From assembly GCF_000190475.1 (NCBI RefSeq), contig NZ_AEWH01000036.1, positions 1 through 64,000 of the forward strand: a DNA stretch of 64,000 bases, in the 5' to 3' direction. This document shows positions 15,817 to 25,409 of the stretch, in pieces. A program made the translations under genes and the position numbers. Source of the stretch: Ornithinibacillus scapharcae TW25 (lineage in GTDB: Bacteria; Bacillota; Bacilli; Bacillales; Amphibacillaceae). Below the pieces are notes generated by a model, which was given only the letters and a program-made list of their open reading frames with translations, ran no database searches and was not told the origin of the DNA. Position 1 is the stretch's first letter. Each line of letters starts with the position of its first letter.

Positions 15817-17109
15817 TTAAGGATATAAACGGTTTAGTAATCTTGGGAACGGAATGGTTTCACGGACATGCTCAACCCCTGATAACCAGGCCACCGTACG
15901 TTCCAGACCTAAACCAAATCCAGAGTGTGGTACACTTCCATACTTTCTTAATTCTAGATACCATTCATAAGCAGGTCCTGTTAGACCATGTTCTTCATAA
16001 CGCTTTTTCATAAGCTCTAAATCATCAATTCTTTCAGAACCACCGATGATTTCACCGTAGCCTTCAGGTGCGATTAAATCTGCACAAAGAACTACTTCTT
16101 CTCGATTTGGATCTGGCTTCATATAGAAAGCCTTAATTTCTGCAGGATAGTTCGTAATAAATACAGGTTTATCAAAGCTTTCAGCTATTGCGGTCTCATG
16201 AGGCGCACCAAAGTCCTCGCCCCATTCGATATCTGTAAATCCTTTTTCTTTTAACAATGCAATCGCATCATCATAAGAAATTCTAGGAAACGGTGCTTTA
16301 ACTTGTTCCAATTTACTAATGTCTCGTCCTAAGATATCAAGCTCCAGTTTACAGTTCTTCAATACGGATTGAACAATATGACTGACATAGTTCTCTTGAA
16401 TAACCAAGCTTTCCTTATGGTTTACAAAAGCCATTTCAGGCTCAATCATCCAGAATTCTATTAGATGGCGGCGTGTTTTTGATTTTTCTGCACGGAATGT
16501 AGGTCCAAATGAGAATACTTTGCCGAATGCCATTGCCGCTGCTTCCATATACAATTGACCACTTTGAGACAGATATGCATCTTCATCAAAGTATTTCGTA
16601 TGGAAAAGTTCAGTTGTTCCTTCTGCAGATGCACCAGTTAATATTGGCGGATCAATTTTCACATAACCATTGTCATTAAAGAATTCATATGTAGATCGAA
16701 TGATTTCATTCCGAATCTTCATAACTGCATGCTGTCTCTTAGAACGTAGCCATAAATGACGGTGATCCATTAAGAACTCTGTTCCGTGTTCCTTTGGAGT
16801 TATTGGGTAATCAACTGATTCATGAATTAATTCAATCGATTCTACCTGCATTTCATACCCTAGAGGTGAACGAGTATCTTCTACAATCTTCCCAGTAATA
16901 TACATGGAAGATTCTTGTGACATGTTTTTAGCTAATTGGAATGTTTCTTCACTAACATCACTTTTTGCTACTACTGCCTGCATAAATCCTGTTCCATCAC
17001 GTAATTGTAAAAAGGCAATTTTCCCACTAGAACGTTTATTCGCCAACCATGCTCCAATGGTTACTATCTCTCCTTCATGTTTCGATACTTGTGCAATTGT
17101 TGTTTTCAA
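15817..17109 (-). CDS. asnS: Asparaginyl-tRNA synthetase
   Basis: Class IIb aminoacyl-tRNA synthetase charging tRNA-Asn, 430 residues. The N-terminal OB-fold anticodon-binding domain begins [20 protein letters not shown]. The catalytic domain has motif 2 ([15 protein letters not shown], about 210-224) and motif 3 (GFGLGLERT, about 403-411). I choose TTG 17109 as start, giving MKTTIAQV: GGAGG sits eight bases upstream and the length equals B. subtilis AsnS. The open frame's ATG at 17124 is part of the same ribosome binding site. The 50-base gap from aspB leaves no room for a T-box leader. Confidence 0.96.
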   Translation of the reverse strand: MKTTIAQVSKHEGEIVTIGAWLANKRSSGKIAFLQLRDGTGFMQAVVAKSDVSEETFQLAKNMSQESSMYITGKIVEDTRSPLGYEMQVESIELIHESVDYPITPKEHGTEFLMDHRHLWLRSKRQHAVMKIRNEIIRSTYEFFNDNGYVKIDPPILTGASAEGTTELFHTKYFDEDAYLSQSGQLYMEAAAMAFGKVFSFGPTFRAEKSKTRRHLIEFWMIEPEMAFVNHKESLVIQENYVSHIVQSVLKNCKLELDILGRDISKLEQVKAPFPRISYDDAIALLKEKGFTDIEWGEDFGAPHETAIAESFDKPVFITNYPAEIKAFYMKPDPNREEVVLCADLIAPEGYGEIIGGSERIDDLELMKKRYEEHGLTGPAYEWYLELRKYGSVPHSGFGLGLERTVAWLSGVEHVRETIPFPRLLNRLYP

Positions 17110-17161
17110 TAAAATAACCTCCATTAGTCTTATGTTTACTGTGTCAAAAATCTACTGCAGT

Positions 17162-18346
17162 TTATTTACTGTTGTTTTCGACAAAATTTCTAATTCGATT
17201 TGCAGCTTCTATTAATTGTTCCTTAGAAATAGCATAGGATAATCGAATATAATCTGGTGCACCAAATCCTGAACCTGGCACAACAGCGACCTTCTCCGTA
17301 TCTAATAAAGCCGCTACCCAATCCTCAACGTGTTCAAAGCCGTTACGCGTTGCAGCTTCTTTTACATTAGGAAATAAATAAAATGCTCCCTGAGGCTTTT
17401 TACAAGTAACCCCAGGAATCTGAACGATTAAATCATACAACGCATTTAATCTTTCTGCAAATACTTTACGCATTTCAATGGTCGGGTCTTCTTCCGCTTG
17501 GTACGCTGCTAAAGCCGCATACTGCGCGATAGAAGTAGGGTTAGAAGTCGAATGAGAAGCAAGATTTGTCATGGCTTTAATAATAGGCTGTGGACCAGCT
17601 GCATAGCCTATTCTCCAGCCTGTCATCGCATGTGATTTGGAAACACCATTAATGACTATCGTTATCTCTTTTAACTCCTTGGAGAGCTGAGCGATAGATA
17701 CATGTTTGTCATCCGTATAAATTAACTTCTCATAGATTTCATCAGAGATAATCAGAATGTTATGCTTTAAGCAAACCTCTGCAATTTCAAATAACTCCTC
17801 TTTTGTATACATCATACCAGTAGGATTGCTTGGCGAATTAATAATAACTGCTTTAGTCTTTTCGGAAATCGATTCTTCAAGTTGATGAGGTGTAATCTTA
17901 AAATCATTTGTTTCTAACCCATCAATAAATACAGGGCTTCCCCCCGCTAATTTAATTTGTTCAGGATAGCTCACCCAATAAGGAGTTGGAACAATTACCT
18001 CGTCACCATCATTTAGAATAACTTGAAATAATGTGTATAACGCATGTTTTGCACCTGATGTGACTATAATTTCATTCATGTTATAGGATAAATTATTATC
18101 CTTTGCAAGTTTTTCCATAATAGCTTTCTTTAGCTCATTTACACCACCTGTAGGAGTATACTTCGTTAACCCCTTATTCATCGCTGTTGTTGCTGCTTGG
18201 ATAATATAATCTGGTGTATTAAAATCTGGTTCTCCAGCTCCTAGGCCAATGACATCATGGCCGCTATCTTTTAATTCCTTTGCTTTTGCAGTAATCGCAA
18301 GTGTAGTGGAAGGTGTTAATGTTTTAACTCTATTTGCAATCTCCAT
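17162..18346 (-). CDS. aspB: Aspartate aminotransferase AspB
   Basis: PLP-dependent class I aminotransferase interconverting aspartate/2-oxoglutarate and oxaloacetate/glutamate, 394 residues. The PLP lysine is in NGVSKSHAMTGWRIGY (about 234-249), with the SPSNPTG loop at about 168-174 and the conserved YIRLSYA near the C-terminus. ATG 18346 is seven bases after GTGAGGG; another ATG six bases upstream is too close to that site. It sits between ypmB and asnS in the order known from B. subtilis, and probably supplies aspartate for asparagine use and dapB-linked lysine synthesis. Confidence 0.95.
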   Translation of the reverse strand: MEIANRVKTLTPSTTLAITAKAKELKDSGHDVIGLGAGEPDFNTPDYIIQAATTAMNKGLTKYTPTGGVNELKKAIMEKLAKDNNLSYNMNEIIVTSGAKHALYTLFQVILNDGDEVIVPTPYWVSYPEQIKLAGGSPVFIDGLETNDFKITPHQLEESISEKTKAVIINSPSNPTGMMYTKEELFEIAEVCLKHNILIISDEIYEKLIYTDDKHVSIAQLSKELKEITIVINGVSKSHAMTGWRIGYAAGPQPIIKAMTNLASHSTSNPTSIAQYAALAAYQAEEDPTIEMRKVFAERLNALYDLIVQIPGVTCKKPQGAFYLFPNVKEAATRNGFEHVEDWVAALLDTEKVAVVPGSGFGAPDYIRLSYAISKEQLIEAANRIRNFVENNSK

Positions 18347-18360
18347 TTGCATTCCCTCAC

Positions 18361-18888
18361 TTATTCAAACGTTTTTTTGAAGCGAAATTCCTCATATTGT
18401 GATCCATCATAAATTGACACATAGCTTAATACGTAACGATCTGTTTCATCTATATAAGTAATTTCCCAGACTGGGTCATTCTTTATTATGGCAGGAACAA
18501 TATGTATGAGGTCACAATTTGTACAGCTGTTTTGCCAACTTTCTTGTACCGTTTCAGCTGGTAATACTTCTTTATGTTCAACTACAACGATATCTTCTTT
18601 GGCCTTTTCCGGTACAAATACATAAACATCTTCCTCATCGTCCGTTTTTCCAGTCACAATTGTATAGAGTGAATCTCCTTGAAATCTTTGTGAACTTATT
18701 ATTTCATTCACATCGGTTTCCTGTATCACCCTTTGTTCTGCATCAGAAAAATTTTTGGTTTTACTTTCCAATATACCCTGATAAAGGACAAATAAATATA
18801 TTAAGGTGATAATAAGAAGAAGCAATAATCCTAATAGAACCCATTTTAACCAGGAGGTTGTTTCCGTATTTTTCTTATACATCATCAT
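18361..18888 (-). CDS. ypmB: YpmB-like membrane-anchored protein (DUF5590)
   Basis: Protein of about 175 residues with one N-terminal membrane helix (LKWVLLGLLLLLIITLIYLFVLY) and an extracytoplasmic PepSY-like domain. Position directly before aspB and architecture fit YpmB. Function is unknown. Three adjacent ATGs (18888, 18885, 18882) are possible starts and none has a good ribosome binding site. However, ATG 18888 overlaps by ATGA the end of a 23-codon ORF that has a strong site, so translational coupling is likely. Confidence 0.8.
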   Translation of the reverse strand: MMMYKKNTETTSWLKWVLLGLLLLLIITLIYLFVLYQGILESKTKNFSDAEQRVIQETDVNEIISSQRFQGDSLYTIVTGKTDDEEDVYVFVPEKAKEDIVVVEHKEVLPAETVQESWQNSCTNCDLIHIVPAIIKNDPVWEITYIDETDRYVLSYVSIYDGSQYEEFRFKKTFE

Positions 18889-18956
18889 TTCGTGCAAAAC
18901 CTATTTCGTTTAAAAATAACGTATTTTTCCTTAGAAGAATAACCAAGTAAATCCAT
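18885..18956 (-). CDS. Short 23-codon ORF coupled to ypmB
   Basis: ATG 18956 stands seven bases after GGAGGGCG, one of the strongest ribosome binding sites in the operon. It opens a 23-residue basic peptide beginning MDLLGYSSKEKYV and ending in FCTK. Its TGA overlaps the first ATG of ypmB (ATGA). ypmB itself has no good site. It may be a coupling leader or a real microprotein. It has no resemblance I can see to B. subtilis YpmA, which occupies the corresponding slot. Confidence 0.5.
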   Translation of the reverse strand: MDLLGYSSKEKYVIFKRNRFCTK

Positions 18957-19084
18957 ATATTCGCCCTCCAGTTTGAGTAATCCTAACAAAATGCTTCTAT
19001 TCTTATCAATTATTGCTAAACATAGTTAGAAAAACAATGCTTATACTAGTATTACGTTGAAGTTAAATAAGATGAAACACCAAC

Positions 19085-19093
19085 ATTATACCA
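19085..19093 (-). promoter_or_regulatory. Promoter of the ypmB-aspB-asnS-dnaD-nth operon
   Basis: A perfect TATAAT (19090-19085) preceded by TGG, giving an extended -10 (TGGTATAAT). No clear -35. The predicted start near 19078 leaves a ~120-base leader before the 23-codon ORF. Confidence 0.55.
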
Positions 19094-19165
19094 AGCATTC
19101 CTTGAATTTTGTTTTGTTTTTATTGATTTCAACCAAAATATCTTAAACTCCATACCATATTTCTT

Positions 19166-19195
19166 AACTGATGCTAATGCATCAGTTCTTTTTTT
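19166..19195 (+). terminator. Terminator-like hairpin facing the plus strand behind dinG
   Basis: Perfect 9-bp stem AACTGATGC/GCATCAGTT (19166-19174, 19179-19187) followed by CTTTTTTT on the plus strand. The minus strand, where dinG would end, has only AAGAAATA after the stem. No plus-strand gene is upstream. It may act on antisense transcription or function weakly for dinG. Confidence 0.55.
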
Positions 19196-19208
19196 ATCAA
19201 AGAAACAA

Positions 19209-21992
19209 TTAAAACCATTCTTTCGCTTTTTCCATTAATTCACTTGTGGAATCAAATGCAATTGGCACTTTTGGTATCGATTCTGTAAAATACTTTCCGT
19301 AAGAGGATTTGATAATTCTCGCATCACAAACAAAGACTATTCCCCTATCATTAGTAGACCGTATTAATCTTCCAAAGCCTTGTTTAAATCGAATAACAGC
19401 ATTTGGCAAAGCAAGATCATAAAAAGGATTTCCGCCATTTTGTTTCATATCGATTGCCTTCGCCTCATATACTGGATGATTTGGTGGTTGGAAAGGGAGC
19501 CTTACAATCATAAGACAAGATAGGTCATCCCCAGGAATATCGACACCTTCCCAGAAGGAACTAGTTCCTAATAAGATAGACTGATCAAACGTTTGGAAAT
19601 TCTTTTTTAATCTTTCCCTACTCCCACTAGAAATCCCTTGTGCAATCAGAATAAATTTATCATTCTCCATTATTTCCTTCAATAAGTAGTATGATTTTCT
19701 AAGCATATCATATGACGTAAATAAAACTAACATACGACCATTGGTGATCTCGGCTAATGATAAAATTGATTCACAAGTTGCTGCAATGAAATCATCTGTA
19801 TTACCATAAGTCACTTCTGGAAAATCACTAGGTACCATAACTCGTACTTGTTCCTGATAAGAGAAAGGAGATGGTATCTTTTGCGTATACACCCTTTCTT
19901 TCGGGAGACCGAGACGCTTTTGAATAAAGCTGAACGAGTTTTTCATCGTTAATGTAGCACTAGTAAGAATAATACTGTCTTTCACATTAAAAAATTTATC
20001 TTGTAAGATATCGGAAACATTTACCGGTTCACTATATAAGTAAACAGCATTCTTCGCCCCGTACGCTTCGATTTCAATCCATTTTACATCTATATGATCA
20101 TTCTCCAACAAAAATAGTTGCTCGATACCATCAATAAATGACTGTAGAAGCTCAATTCGATGCAATACTTCATCTTTCGTATCCTTATCTGTCACCATCT
20201 GGTCCAACATGGTTAACAAATGAATTAAATCACGGACATAGAAGATTAATCTAGTTGCCATCTCTTTTACTACATTCCAACTCTTTTCAATTTCTTTATT
20301 ATTTTCAAATCGATATTGGATTCGTCCGATGTCACTTAGGACTTTATTGGTTCCTTCCCGGTCTAACACATATTGAAAAATTGTACGGAACAGATCATCT
20401 AATTCGTATTTTGTTAAGCTTAATAAATCATTCCATCGCTCTTTTGAGATGTTATCACTCATAGAAGGATCTAGTTGTAGTTTGTCTATCCATTTTCCCT
20501 CTCCGAAATTGCCTATCTGATTGAATACATGTTGCATATTCACATAATCTAATTTCATCCCGTAATGCTTAGATGCTGTTTCTTCTAAATGATGCGCCTC
20601 ATCAATAATGGCTTTATCATAACTCGGTAAAAATTGATAGTCGTTAAACATATCCGTACATAGCAATGCATGATTCGTAATAATAATGTCTGCAAGTTGG
20701 GCTCTTCTGCGTGCCTTTTGGTAATATGAAAACTTAAACCAAGGTGAAGTTGGATCCGCTTGCCCCTCCGTATCTGCAGATATACGTCTATAAAAGATTT
20801 GACCGTGTGAGGGTAAGTGAAGTTCGTCAATGTCCCCTGTCTCAGTTTCTAATAACCATACTAATATCATCGCTTTTGTTAGGGCAATATCATAATTATC
20901 CTGTTGATTGGAATATAACTCATTGGCAAATTTTTCAATGCTAATATAATGTTGTTTTCCTTTTAATAAGGCAACTCTAAAAGGAATTGATATCAGCTTT
21001 TTAATAAGCGGGATTTCTTCCTCTAACAGCTGTGATTGTAATTGTGTCGTGTATGTGCTAATAACTATTTTTTTATTCGTTTTCACCGCTTCATAAATAG
21101 CTGGTATAAGATAGGCTAAAGATTTGCCAGTTCCTGTCTCCGCTTCGATTAATGCATGTTTTTTTGCCTGAAAAGAGTCATAAATATCCTCAGACATCGT
21201 ACGTTGACCATCTCTCTTTTCATACTTTTTCATATGGGATTGCATGGATCCATTTTCTTCATATATCCCATCTAAATATTCTCCAAATGAAGAATTAAGT
21301 ATGATTGCTTCGCGTTTACTAGGAGTATGATTTAGAAAAGCTAAACCATTATATGTCGTAACGTTTTCCTGGTCATTTGTAGCAAAAGTCAACATTTCTT
21401 TACGTTGGTTCAATAGCTCGTATAAATCAGATTTCAGTACCTTTTCTAAAGTTATCAAGTGTTCTAATGTTTCGAATGGTAACGTAGCTATTTTTTGTTT
21501 CAACTTGATAAAGAGACTAGCAGTTACAAAAGCATCTGATAGAGCTCGATGCGGGTTGTCGTGCGATATATCTAGATATTCTGCAAGTATACCGAGTTTA
21601 AATCCAGGAGCTTGTGGATATAAAATTCTTGTTAATTCCACTGTATCAATAACAGGATTGTTTAACCTAGCTTTTCCTATGGCTGTTAACTCAGCATTTA
21701 AAAATCCTAGATCAAAAGGAACATTATGCGCAATTAAATAGCTGTTTTCTAATATATCTACAATCGTGTCAGCCACCTTGTCAAATGTAGGTGCTTCTTT
21801 CACATCATCATCTTGAATACCTGTTAGCTTTGTAATGAACGGTGGTATCGATTTTCCTGGGTGAAGCAAGGTCGAAAATTCATCTACAATTTGATCATTT
21901 TCAACTACTACCATCCCCACCTCGATAATCTTATCTTGGTTTGTTGAAGAATTTCCAGTTGTTTCTAAGTCCAAGACAACAAATCGATTCAT
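19209..21992 (-). CDS. dinG: DinG-type helicase/exonuclease
   Basis: Protein of 927 residues combining an N-terminal DEDDh 3'-5' exonuclease domain with a C-terminal XPD/DinG-type superfamily 2 helicase module. The exonuclease part has LDLETTG (about 6-12), HNVPFDLGFL and HRALSDAFVTA. The helicase part has Walker A AETGTGKS, DEAH in IIDEAHHLEE and the C-terminal GFGRLIRS. The fused arrangement and length match Gram-positive DinG, where nuclease activity is reported. Start ATG 21992 follows AAGGTGGTGAAGGA; the open frame runs 48 codons further into the birA end without justification. It probably functions in DNA repair. Confidence 0.94.
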   Translation of the reverse strand: MNRFVVLDLETTGNSSTNQDKIIEVGMVVVENDQIVDEFSTLLHPGKSIPPFITKLTGIQDDDVKEAPTFDKVADTIVDILENSYLIAHNVPFDLGFLNAELTAIGKARLNNPVIDTVELTRILYPQAPGFKLGILAEYLDISHDNPHRALSDAFVTASLFIKLKQKIATLPFETLEHLITLEKVLKSDLYELLNQRKEMLTFATNDQENVTTYNGLAFLNHTPSKREAIILNSSFGEYLDGIYEENGSMQSHMKKYEKRDGQRTMSEDIYDSFQAKKHALIEAETGTGKSLAYLIPAIYEAVKTNKKIVISTYTTQLQSQLLEEEIPLIKKLISIPFRVALLKGKQHYISIEKFANELYSNQQDNYDIALTKAMILVWLLETETGDIDELHLPSHGQIFYRRISADTEGQADPTSPWFKFSYYQKARRRAQLADIIITNHALLCTDMFNDYQFLPSYDKAIIDEAHHLEETASKHYGMKLDYVNMQHVFNQIGNFGEGKWIDKLQLDPSMSDNISKERWNDLLSLTKYELDDLFRTIFQYVLDREGTNKVLSDIGRIQYRFENNKEIEKSWNVVKEMATRLIFYVRDLIHLLTMLDQMVTDKDTKDEVLHRIELLQSFIDGIEQLFLLENDHIDVKWIEIEAYGAKNAVYLYSEPVNVSDILQDKFFNVKDSIILTSATLTMKNSFSFIQKRLGLPKERVYTQKIPSPFSYQEQVRVMVPSDFPEVTYGNTDDFIAATCESILSLAEITNGRMLVLFTSYDMLRKSYYLLKEIMENDKFILIAQGISSGSRERLKKNFQTFDQSILLGTSSFWEGVDIPGDDLSCLMIVRLPFQPPNHPVYEAKAIDMKQNGGNPFYDLALPNAVIRFKQGFGRLIRSTNDRGIVFVCDARIIKSSYGKYFTESIPKVPIAFDSTSELMEKAKEWF

Positions 21993-22057
21993 TCCTTCAC
22001 CACCTTCTTGATATTTCATCTCGTAATAGTCTTTCTTATTAACGTACAAAGAAGAGG

Positions 22058-22093
22058 CTAAGCTAAAACTATAGAAATTATAGCCTTTAGCAT
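22058..22093 (-). CDS. 11-codon ORF with strong ribosome binding site between birA and dinG
   Basis: AAAGGAGGAGGTC directly precedes ATG 22093, opening MLKAIISIVLA and a TAG stop. The site is much stronger than needed for a chance ATG. It could be a gene remnant, a small hydrophobic peptide or a spurious ORF. In B. subtilis panB, panC and panD occupy this interval. Confidence 0.35.
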   Translation of the reverse strand: MLKAIISIVLA

Positions 22094-22104
22094 GACCTCC
22101 TCCT

Positions 22105-23094
22105 TTACTCTGTCTTACTAAACCACTCAATTTCACCAGAAAAGACTTTATTCACCAATCCATCCTCATATTGTGCCAGTAGCGCACCGTCCTCAGCAAT
22201 ACCAACTAATATTGCTTTTTTAACCTCTTTAAACATTTTAATATGCATTTTTTCTCCAATTCGATAACCATAGCTTTCCCAGATTTCCTTAATAGTTGAA
22301 AAACCATTCTGCATATATTCCATGTAGGTAGATTCAAATCTTTCAAGAATGCTTTGAATCAGTTTGGTTATATCCCATTCTTTCCCAGATTGGAGTTTCA
22401 GTGACGTTGCTCTATATTGAATATCATTCGGTAAATCTTTCATATCGTGATTGACATTCATCCCAATACCAATAACAATATAATTAATTTTGTCCTGTTC
22501 AGCTTGCATTTCTGTTAATATCCCTGCAACCTTTTTATCTTCTAACATTATATCATTGGGCCACTTAATTTTAGGGTCCAAGTTTAGTTCTTCTTTTAAG
22601 ACGGTTGCTAAAACTGTTGCACATAGTAGAGTTAGTTGTGGAGCGAGATTCGGCAGTATATTGGGTCTTAAGACTAGACTTAGCCAAATGCCTTTATATT
22701 TTGCACTATGCCATTCACGGTTCAGTCTTCCCTTACCCGCTGTTTGTTCATTGGCAATCACTACTGTTCCATGTTCAGCATTCTCCATAGCTAATTTATG
22801 AGCAATAATTTGAGTAGAAGAAGTCGATTCCTTATGTATGATAGATTTCCCAAGCCATTCTGTAGACAAACCCCATTGTAACGTGTTTTCACTTACTTTA
22901 CTCGGAGATTCAATGATACGATAGCCTTTATTTGGTCTTGCTTCAATGACATATCCATCCTTTTCAAGCTCTTTCATATGCTTCCAAATTGCACTTCTAG
23001 AAATTTCAAGCTCATTTGAAATGTCTTGACCAGAAACGTATGTATCCTGATTCTCAGATAAAAAATTAATTATTCTACTTCTGGTGGATTCCAT
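22105..23094 (-). CDS. birA: Biotin-protein ligase / biotin operon repressor
   Basis: Bifunctional BirA of 329 residues: attaches biotin to acetyl-CoA/pyruvate carboxylase and represses biotin genes. The N-terminal winged helix has VSGQDISNELEISRSAIWKH (about 21-40). The catalytic domain has GKGRLNREWHS (biotinyl-AMP loop, about 121-131) and KWPNDIM (about 178-184), followed by the C-terminal SH3-like domain. The start overlaps the cca end by 25 bases; ATG 23094 is nine bases after AAAGGA, while a TTG at 23103 is too close. Part of the dapB-mgsA-bshA-cca-birA run. Confidence 0.95.
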   Translation of the reverse strand: MESTRSRIINFLSENQDTYVSGQDISNELEISRSAIWKHMKELEKDGYVIEARPNKGYRIIESPSKVSENTLQWGLSTEWLGKSIIHKESTSSTQIIAHKLAMENAEHGTVVIANEQTAGKGRLNREWHSAKYKGIWLSLVLRPNILPNLAPQLTLLCATVLATVLKEELNLDPKIKWPNDIMLEDKKVAGILTEMQAEQDKINYIVIGIGMNVNHDMKDLPNDIQYRATSLKLQSGKEWDITKLIQSILERFESTYMEYMQNGFSTIKEIWESYGYRIGEKMHIKMFKEVKKAILVGIAEDGALLAQYEDGLVNKVFSGEIEWFSKTE

Positions 23095-24272
23095 CTTATC
23101 CAATCCTTTAATATTGATTTCTTATTTTCAATCTTCCCTTGAACAACTTGCTTTTCAATTTTTGAAATTATATCTTGTATCCATGGACCTTTTCGTATAG
23201 TAGGAAATATCTCTATTATATCATTTCCGTCAATTTCTAGGTCTTTTTTTGATGTTATTACTAGAAAATCTATTCGTTCTTTTAAATCCTTATAATCAAT
23301 GTTTGAAGTCGATAAAATCAGCGCCAGTCTAATAAATGAATCGTGAAAATTCGGTAATAGAAGGTATACTAACCAATTATCCACACCGTTTACTTGATAA
23401 TATTCAATCGCCTCATTTAATTTTAATGCTTCCTTAAGGGTTTTATTAGAGCATTTAAGCTCCTTAGCAATCTGTTTCAATTCTGCATCCGGTTCTAATT
23501 GATGAATGAGACAAATCAATTCTGATAAGGACGATAAGGGTTTAATCTTGTTGATGAGCTTTGGCAATACATGATATTTATTGAATACAGGAAGATGTTG
23601 TTCTATTCCTAAATCAACCATATAATTTAATGCAGGGACAACATTCTTTCCACCGAATAGTTTTTGTAGTTCCACTGTAATCCGTTCGACTGCTAATTCC
23701 TCTATCCAAGGTTTAACCAAGATAATTGCTTCCAATGTATTGCTGTCTATTTCAAAGCCTAATTGACTAGAAAATCGTATGGCTCGTAAGATTCGGAGTG
23801 GATCTTCTTTCAGTCTTTCCTTTCCATTTCCAACTGTTCTGATTATCTTATCATGCAAGTCACTTGTTCCATTAAACAGGTCGATTATTTTCCCGGTTTT
23901 GTCCATTGCTAACGCATTAATCGTAAAGTCCCTACGTGCTAAATCTTCTTCAATCTTATCAATGAACGCAACTGAATCAGGGTGGCGGTTATCTGAGTAT
24001 TTCCCTTCCACTCGGAAGGTTGTGACTTCATATGAAACATGGTTGTGACGAACAATTACTGTTCCATGTTCGATACCGACTGGAATAACCTCATCAAATA
24101 TTGCTTGTATTTCATATGGTTTAGCAGAGGTGGTAATATCGATATCACCAACTTCTCGCTCTAACAAAAGATCACGAACACATCCCCCTACAAAATAAGC
24201 TTGATGTCCGGATTTTTCAATCGTTTCAATTACGTGTAACGCTTCTTGGAAAGGTTTTGATAATGACTGCAT
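23070..24272 (-). CDS. cca: CCA-adding tRNA nucleotidyltransferase
   Basis: Class II nucleotidyltransferase of 400 residues adding or repairing the 3' CCA of tRNA. FVGGCVRDLLLEREVGDIDI (about 27-46) includes the GGxVRD and DxD catalytic residues. RRDFTINALAMD (about 112-123) and the DPLRILRAIRFSSQLGF stretch (about 157-173) are family motifs. ATG follows TAGGAGTG. It overlaps birA downstream and sits 16 bases after bshA, implying one operon. Confidence 0.95.
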   Translation of the reverse strand: MQSLSKPFQEALHVIETIEKSGHQAYFVGGCVRDLLLEREVGDIDITTSAKPYEIQAIFDEVIPVGIEHGTVIVRHNHVSYEVTTFRVEGKYSDNRHPDSVAFIDKIEEDLARRDFTINALAMDKTGKIIDLFNGTSDLHDKIIRTVGNGKERLKEDPLRILRAIRFSSQLGFEIDSNTLEAIILVKPWIEELAVERITVELQKLFGGKNVVPALNYMVDLGIEQHLPVFNKYHVLPKLINKIKPLSSLSELICLIHQLEPDAELKQIAKELKCSNKTLKEALKLNEAIEYYQVNGVDNWLVYLLLPNFHDSFIRLALILSTSNIDYKDLKERIDFLVITSKKDLEIDGNDIIEIFPTIRKGPWIQDIISKIEKQVVQGKIENKKSILKDWIRWNPPEVE

Positions 24273-24287
24273 GCTATGACACTCCTA

Positions 24288-25409
24288 CTAATTCATTAAA
24301 ACTTTCTGATATAAGTTCAAATATTGTTTTAAAATAATCGAAGAATGAAACTTCTTTTGCACATATTCATAAGAATTTCTAGAAAATCTAGCCAGCATTT
24401 CATTGTCTGATAGAATTTTTTTAGCGTAATTTGCAGCTGCTTCTACATCACCTAGTTCAACAATGAAACCTGTTTCCTCATGAATGATTACCTCAGGTAT
24501 GCCACCTACATTCGTTCCAATGCATGGTACTTGGCATGCCATAGCCTCTAATAAAACTAAGCCAAAGCTTTCTTTTTCAGACATTAATAAATTTAAGTCT
24601 GCAATGGACAATAAATCACTTATGTTTTTCTGTTTTCCTAAAAATAATACGTTGTCTTGTATCCCTAACTCTTCAACTAGTTGAAATGTATTGGAATACT
24701 CGGGTCCATCACCAACTAATAACAGCTTGGACTCAACTTCTTCCTGAATTAATCTAAAGGTATGAACGATATCTTTCAGCCGTTTTACTTTACGAAAATT
24801 AGAAATATGTATGATTACTTTTTCATCTTGTTGAATCCCGTATTGTTTTTTGATGATTTCTAGATTTTTTTTATAATACTCATCTTCATTCACAAAATTA
24901 TAGATGACAGAGATTTCTTTTTCAGCTCCTATCATCTGTTCCGTTTGCGATATTAAATCTCTAGACACTGCCGTTACTGCATCAGAGTTCTCAATACCAT
25001 ATTTAATCATTCGCTTAAACGTGTTATCAATCCCCAATACCGTAATATCTGTACCGTGGAGTGTCGTAACAATCTTCACATCGCGGTTCGCCATATCCCT
25101 AGCAAGTATTGCACAAACCGCATGTGGCATTGCATAATGCACGTGTAAAATATCTAGTTCCTCCTGATCAATTACTTCTGCCATTTTTGTAGCTAATGCT
25201 AAATCATAGGGCGGATATTGAAAAACAGGATAATGACTAACTTCTACCTCATGATAAAAGATATTAGGGTACACTCGATTTAACCGAAAAGGTAGGCTAG
25301 ATGTAATAAAGTGAATCTCATGTCCTTGCTCCGCAAGCAACATACCTAATTCTGTGGCAATTACCCCTGAACCACCAACTGATGGATAACATGTAATTCC
25401 TATTTTCAT
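24288..25409 (-). CDS. bshA: N-acetyl-alpha-D-glucosaminyl L-malate synthase BshA
   Basis: GT4-family glycosyltransferase of 373 residues that joins GlcNAc from UDP-GlcNAc to L-malate, the first step of bacillithiol synthesis. It shows the family start [20 protein letters not shown], the donor-binding region [12 protein letters not shown] and the nucleotide-sugar motif [18 protein letters not shown] 25409 overlaps the mgsA stop (ATGA) with AAGAAGG upstream; the open frame extends 13 codons further inside mgsA. In B. subtilis bshB1 lies between mgsA and bshA and it is absent here. Confidence 0.94.
   Translation of the reverse strand: MKIGITCYPSVGGSGVIATELGMLLAEQGHEIHFITSSLPFRLNRVYPNIFYHEVEVSHYPVFQYPPYDLALATKMAEVIDQEELDILHVHYAMPHAVCAILARDMANRDVKIVTTLHGTDITVLGIDNTFKRMIKYGIENSDAVTAVSRDLISQTEQMIGAEKEISVIYNFVNEDEYYKKNLEIIKKQYGIQQDEKVIIHISNFRKVKRLKDIVHTFRLIQEEVESKLLLVGDGPEYSNTFQLVEELGIQDNVLFLGKQKNISDLLSIADLNLLMSEKESFGLVLLEAMACQVPCIGTNVGGIPEVIIHEETGFIVELGDVEAAANYAKKILSDNEMLARFSRNSYEYVQKKFHSSIILKQYLNLYQKVLMN

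Noticed and set aside
15741-16013. 90-codon plus-strand ORF at the asnS 3' end
   Set aside because: Lies over the dnaD promoter region and asnS coding sequence in antisense with no ribosome binding site; shadow ORF.
17110-17161. T-box leader before asnS
   Set aside because: Only about 50 bases separate aspB and asnS, too short for a T-box, and no such motif is visible.
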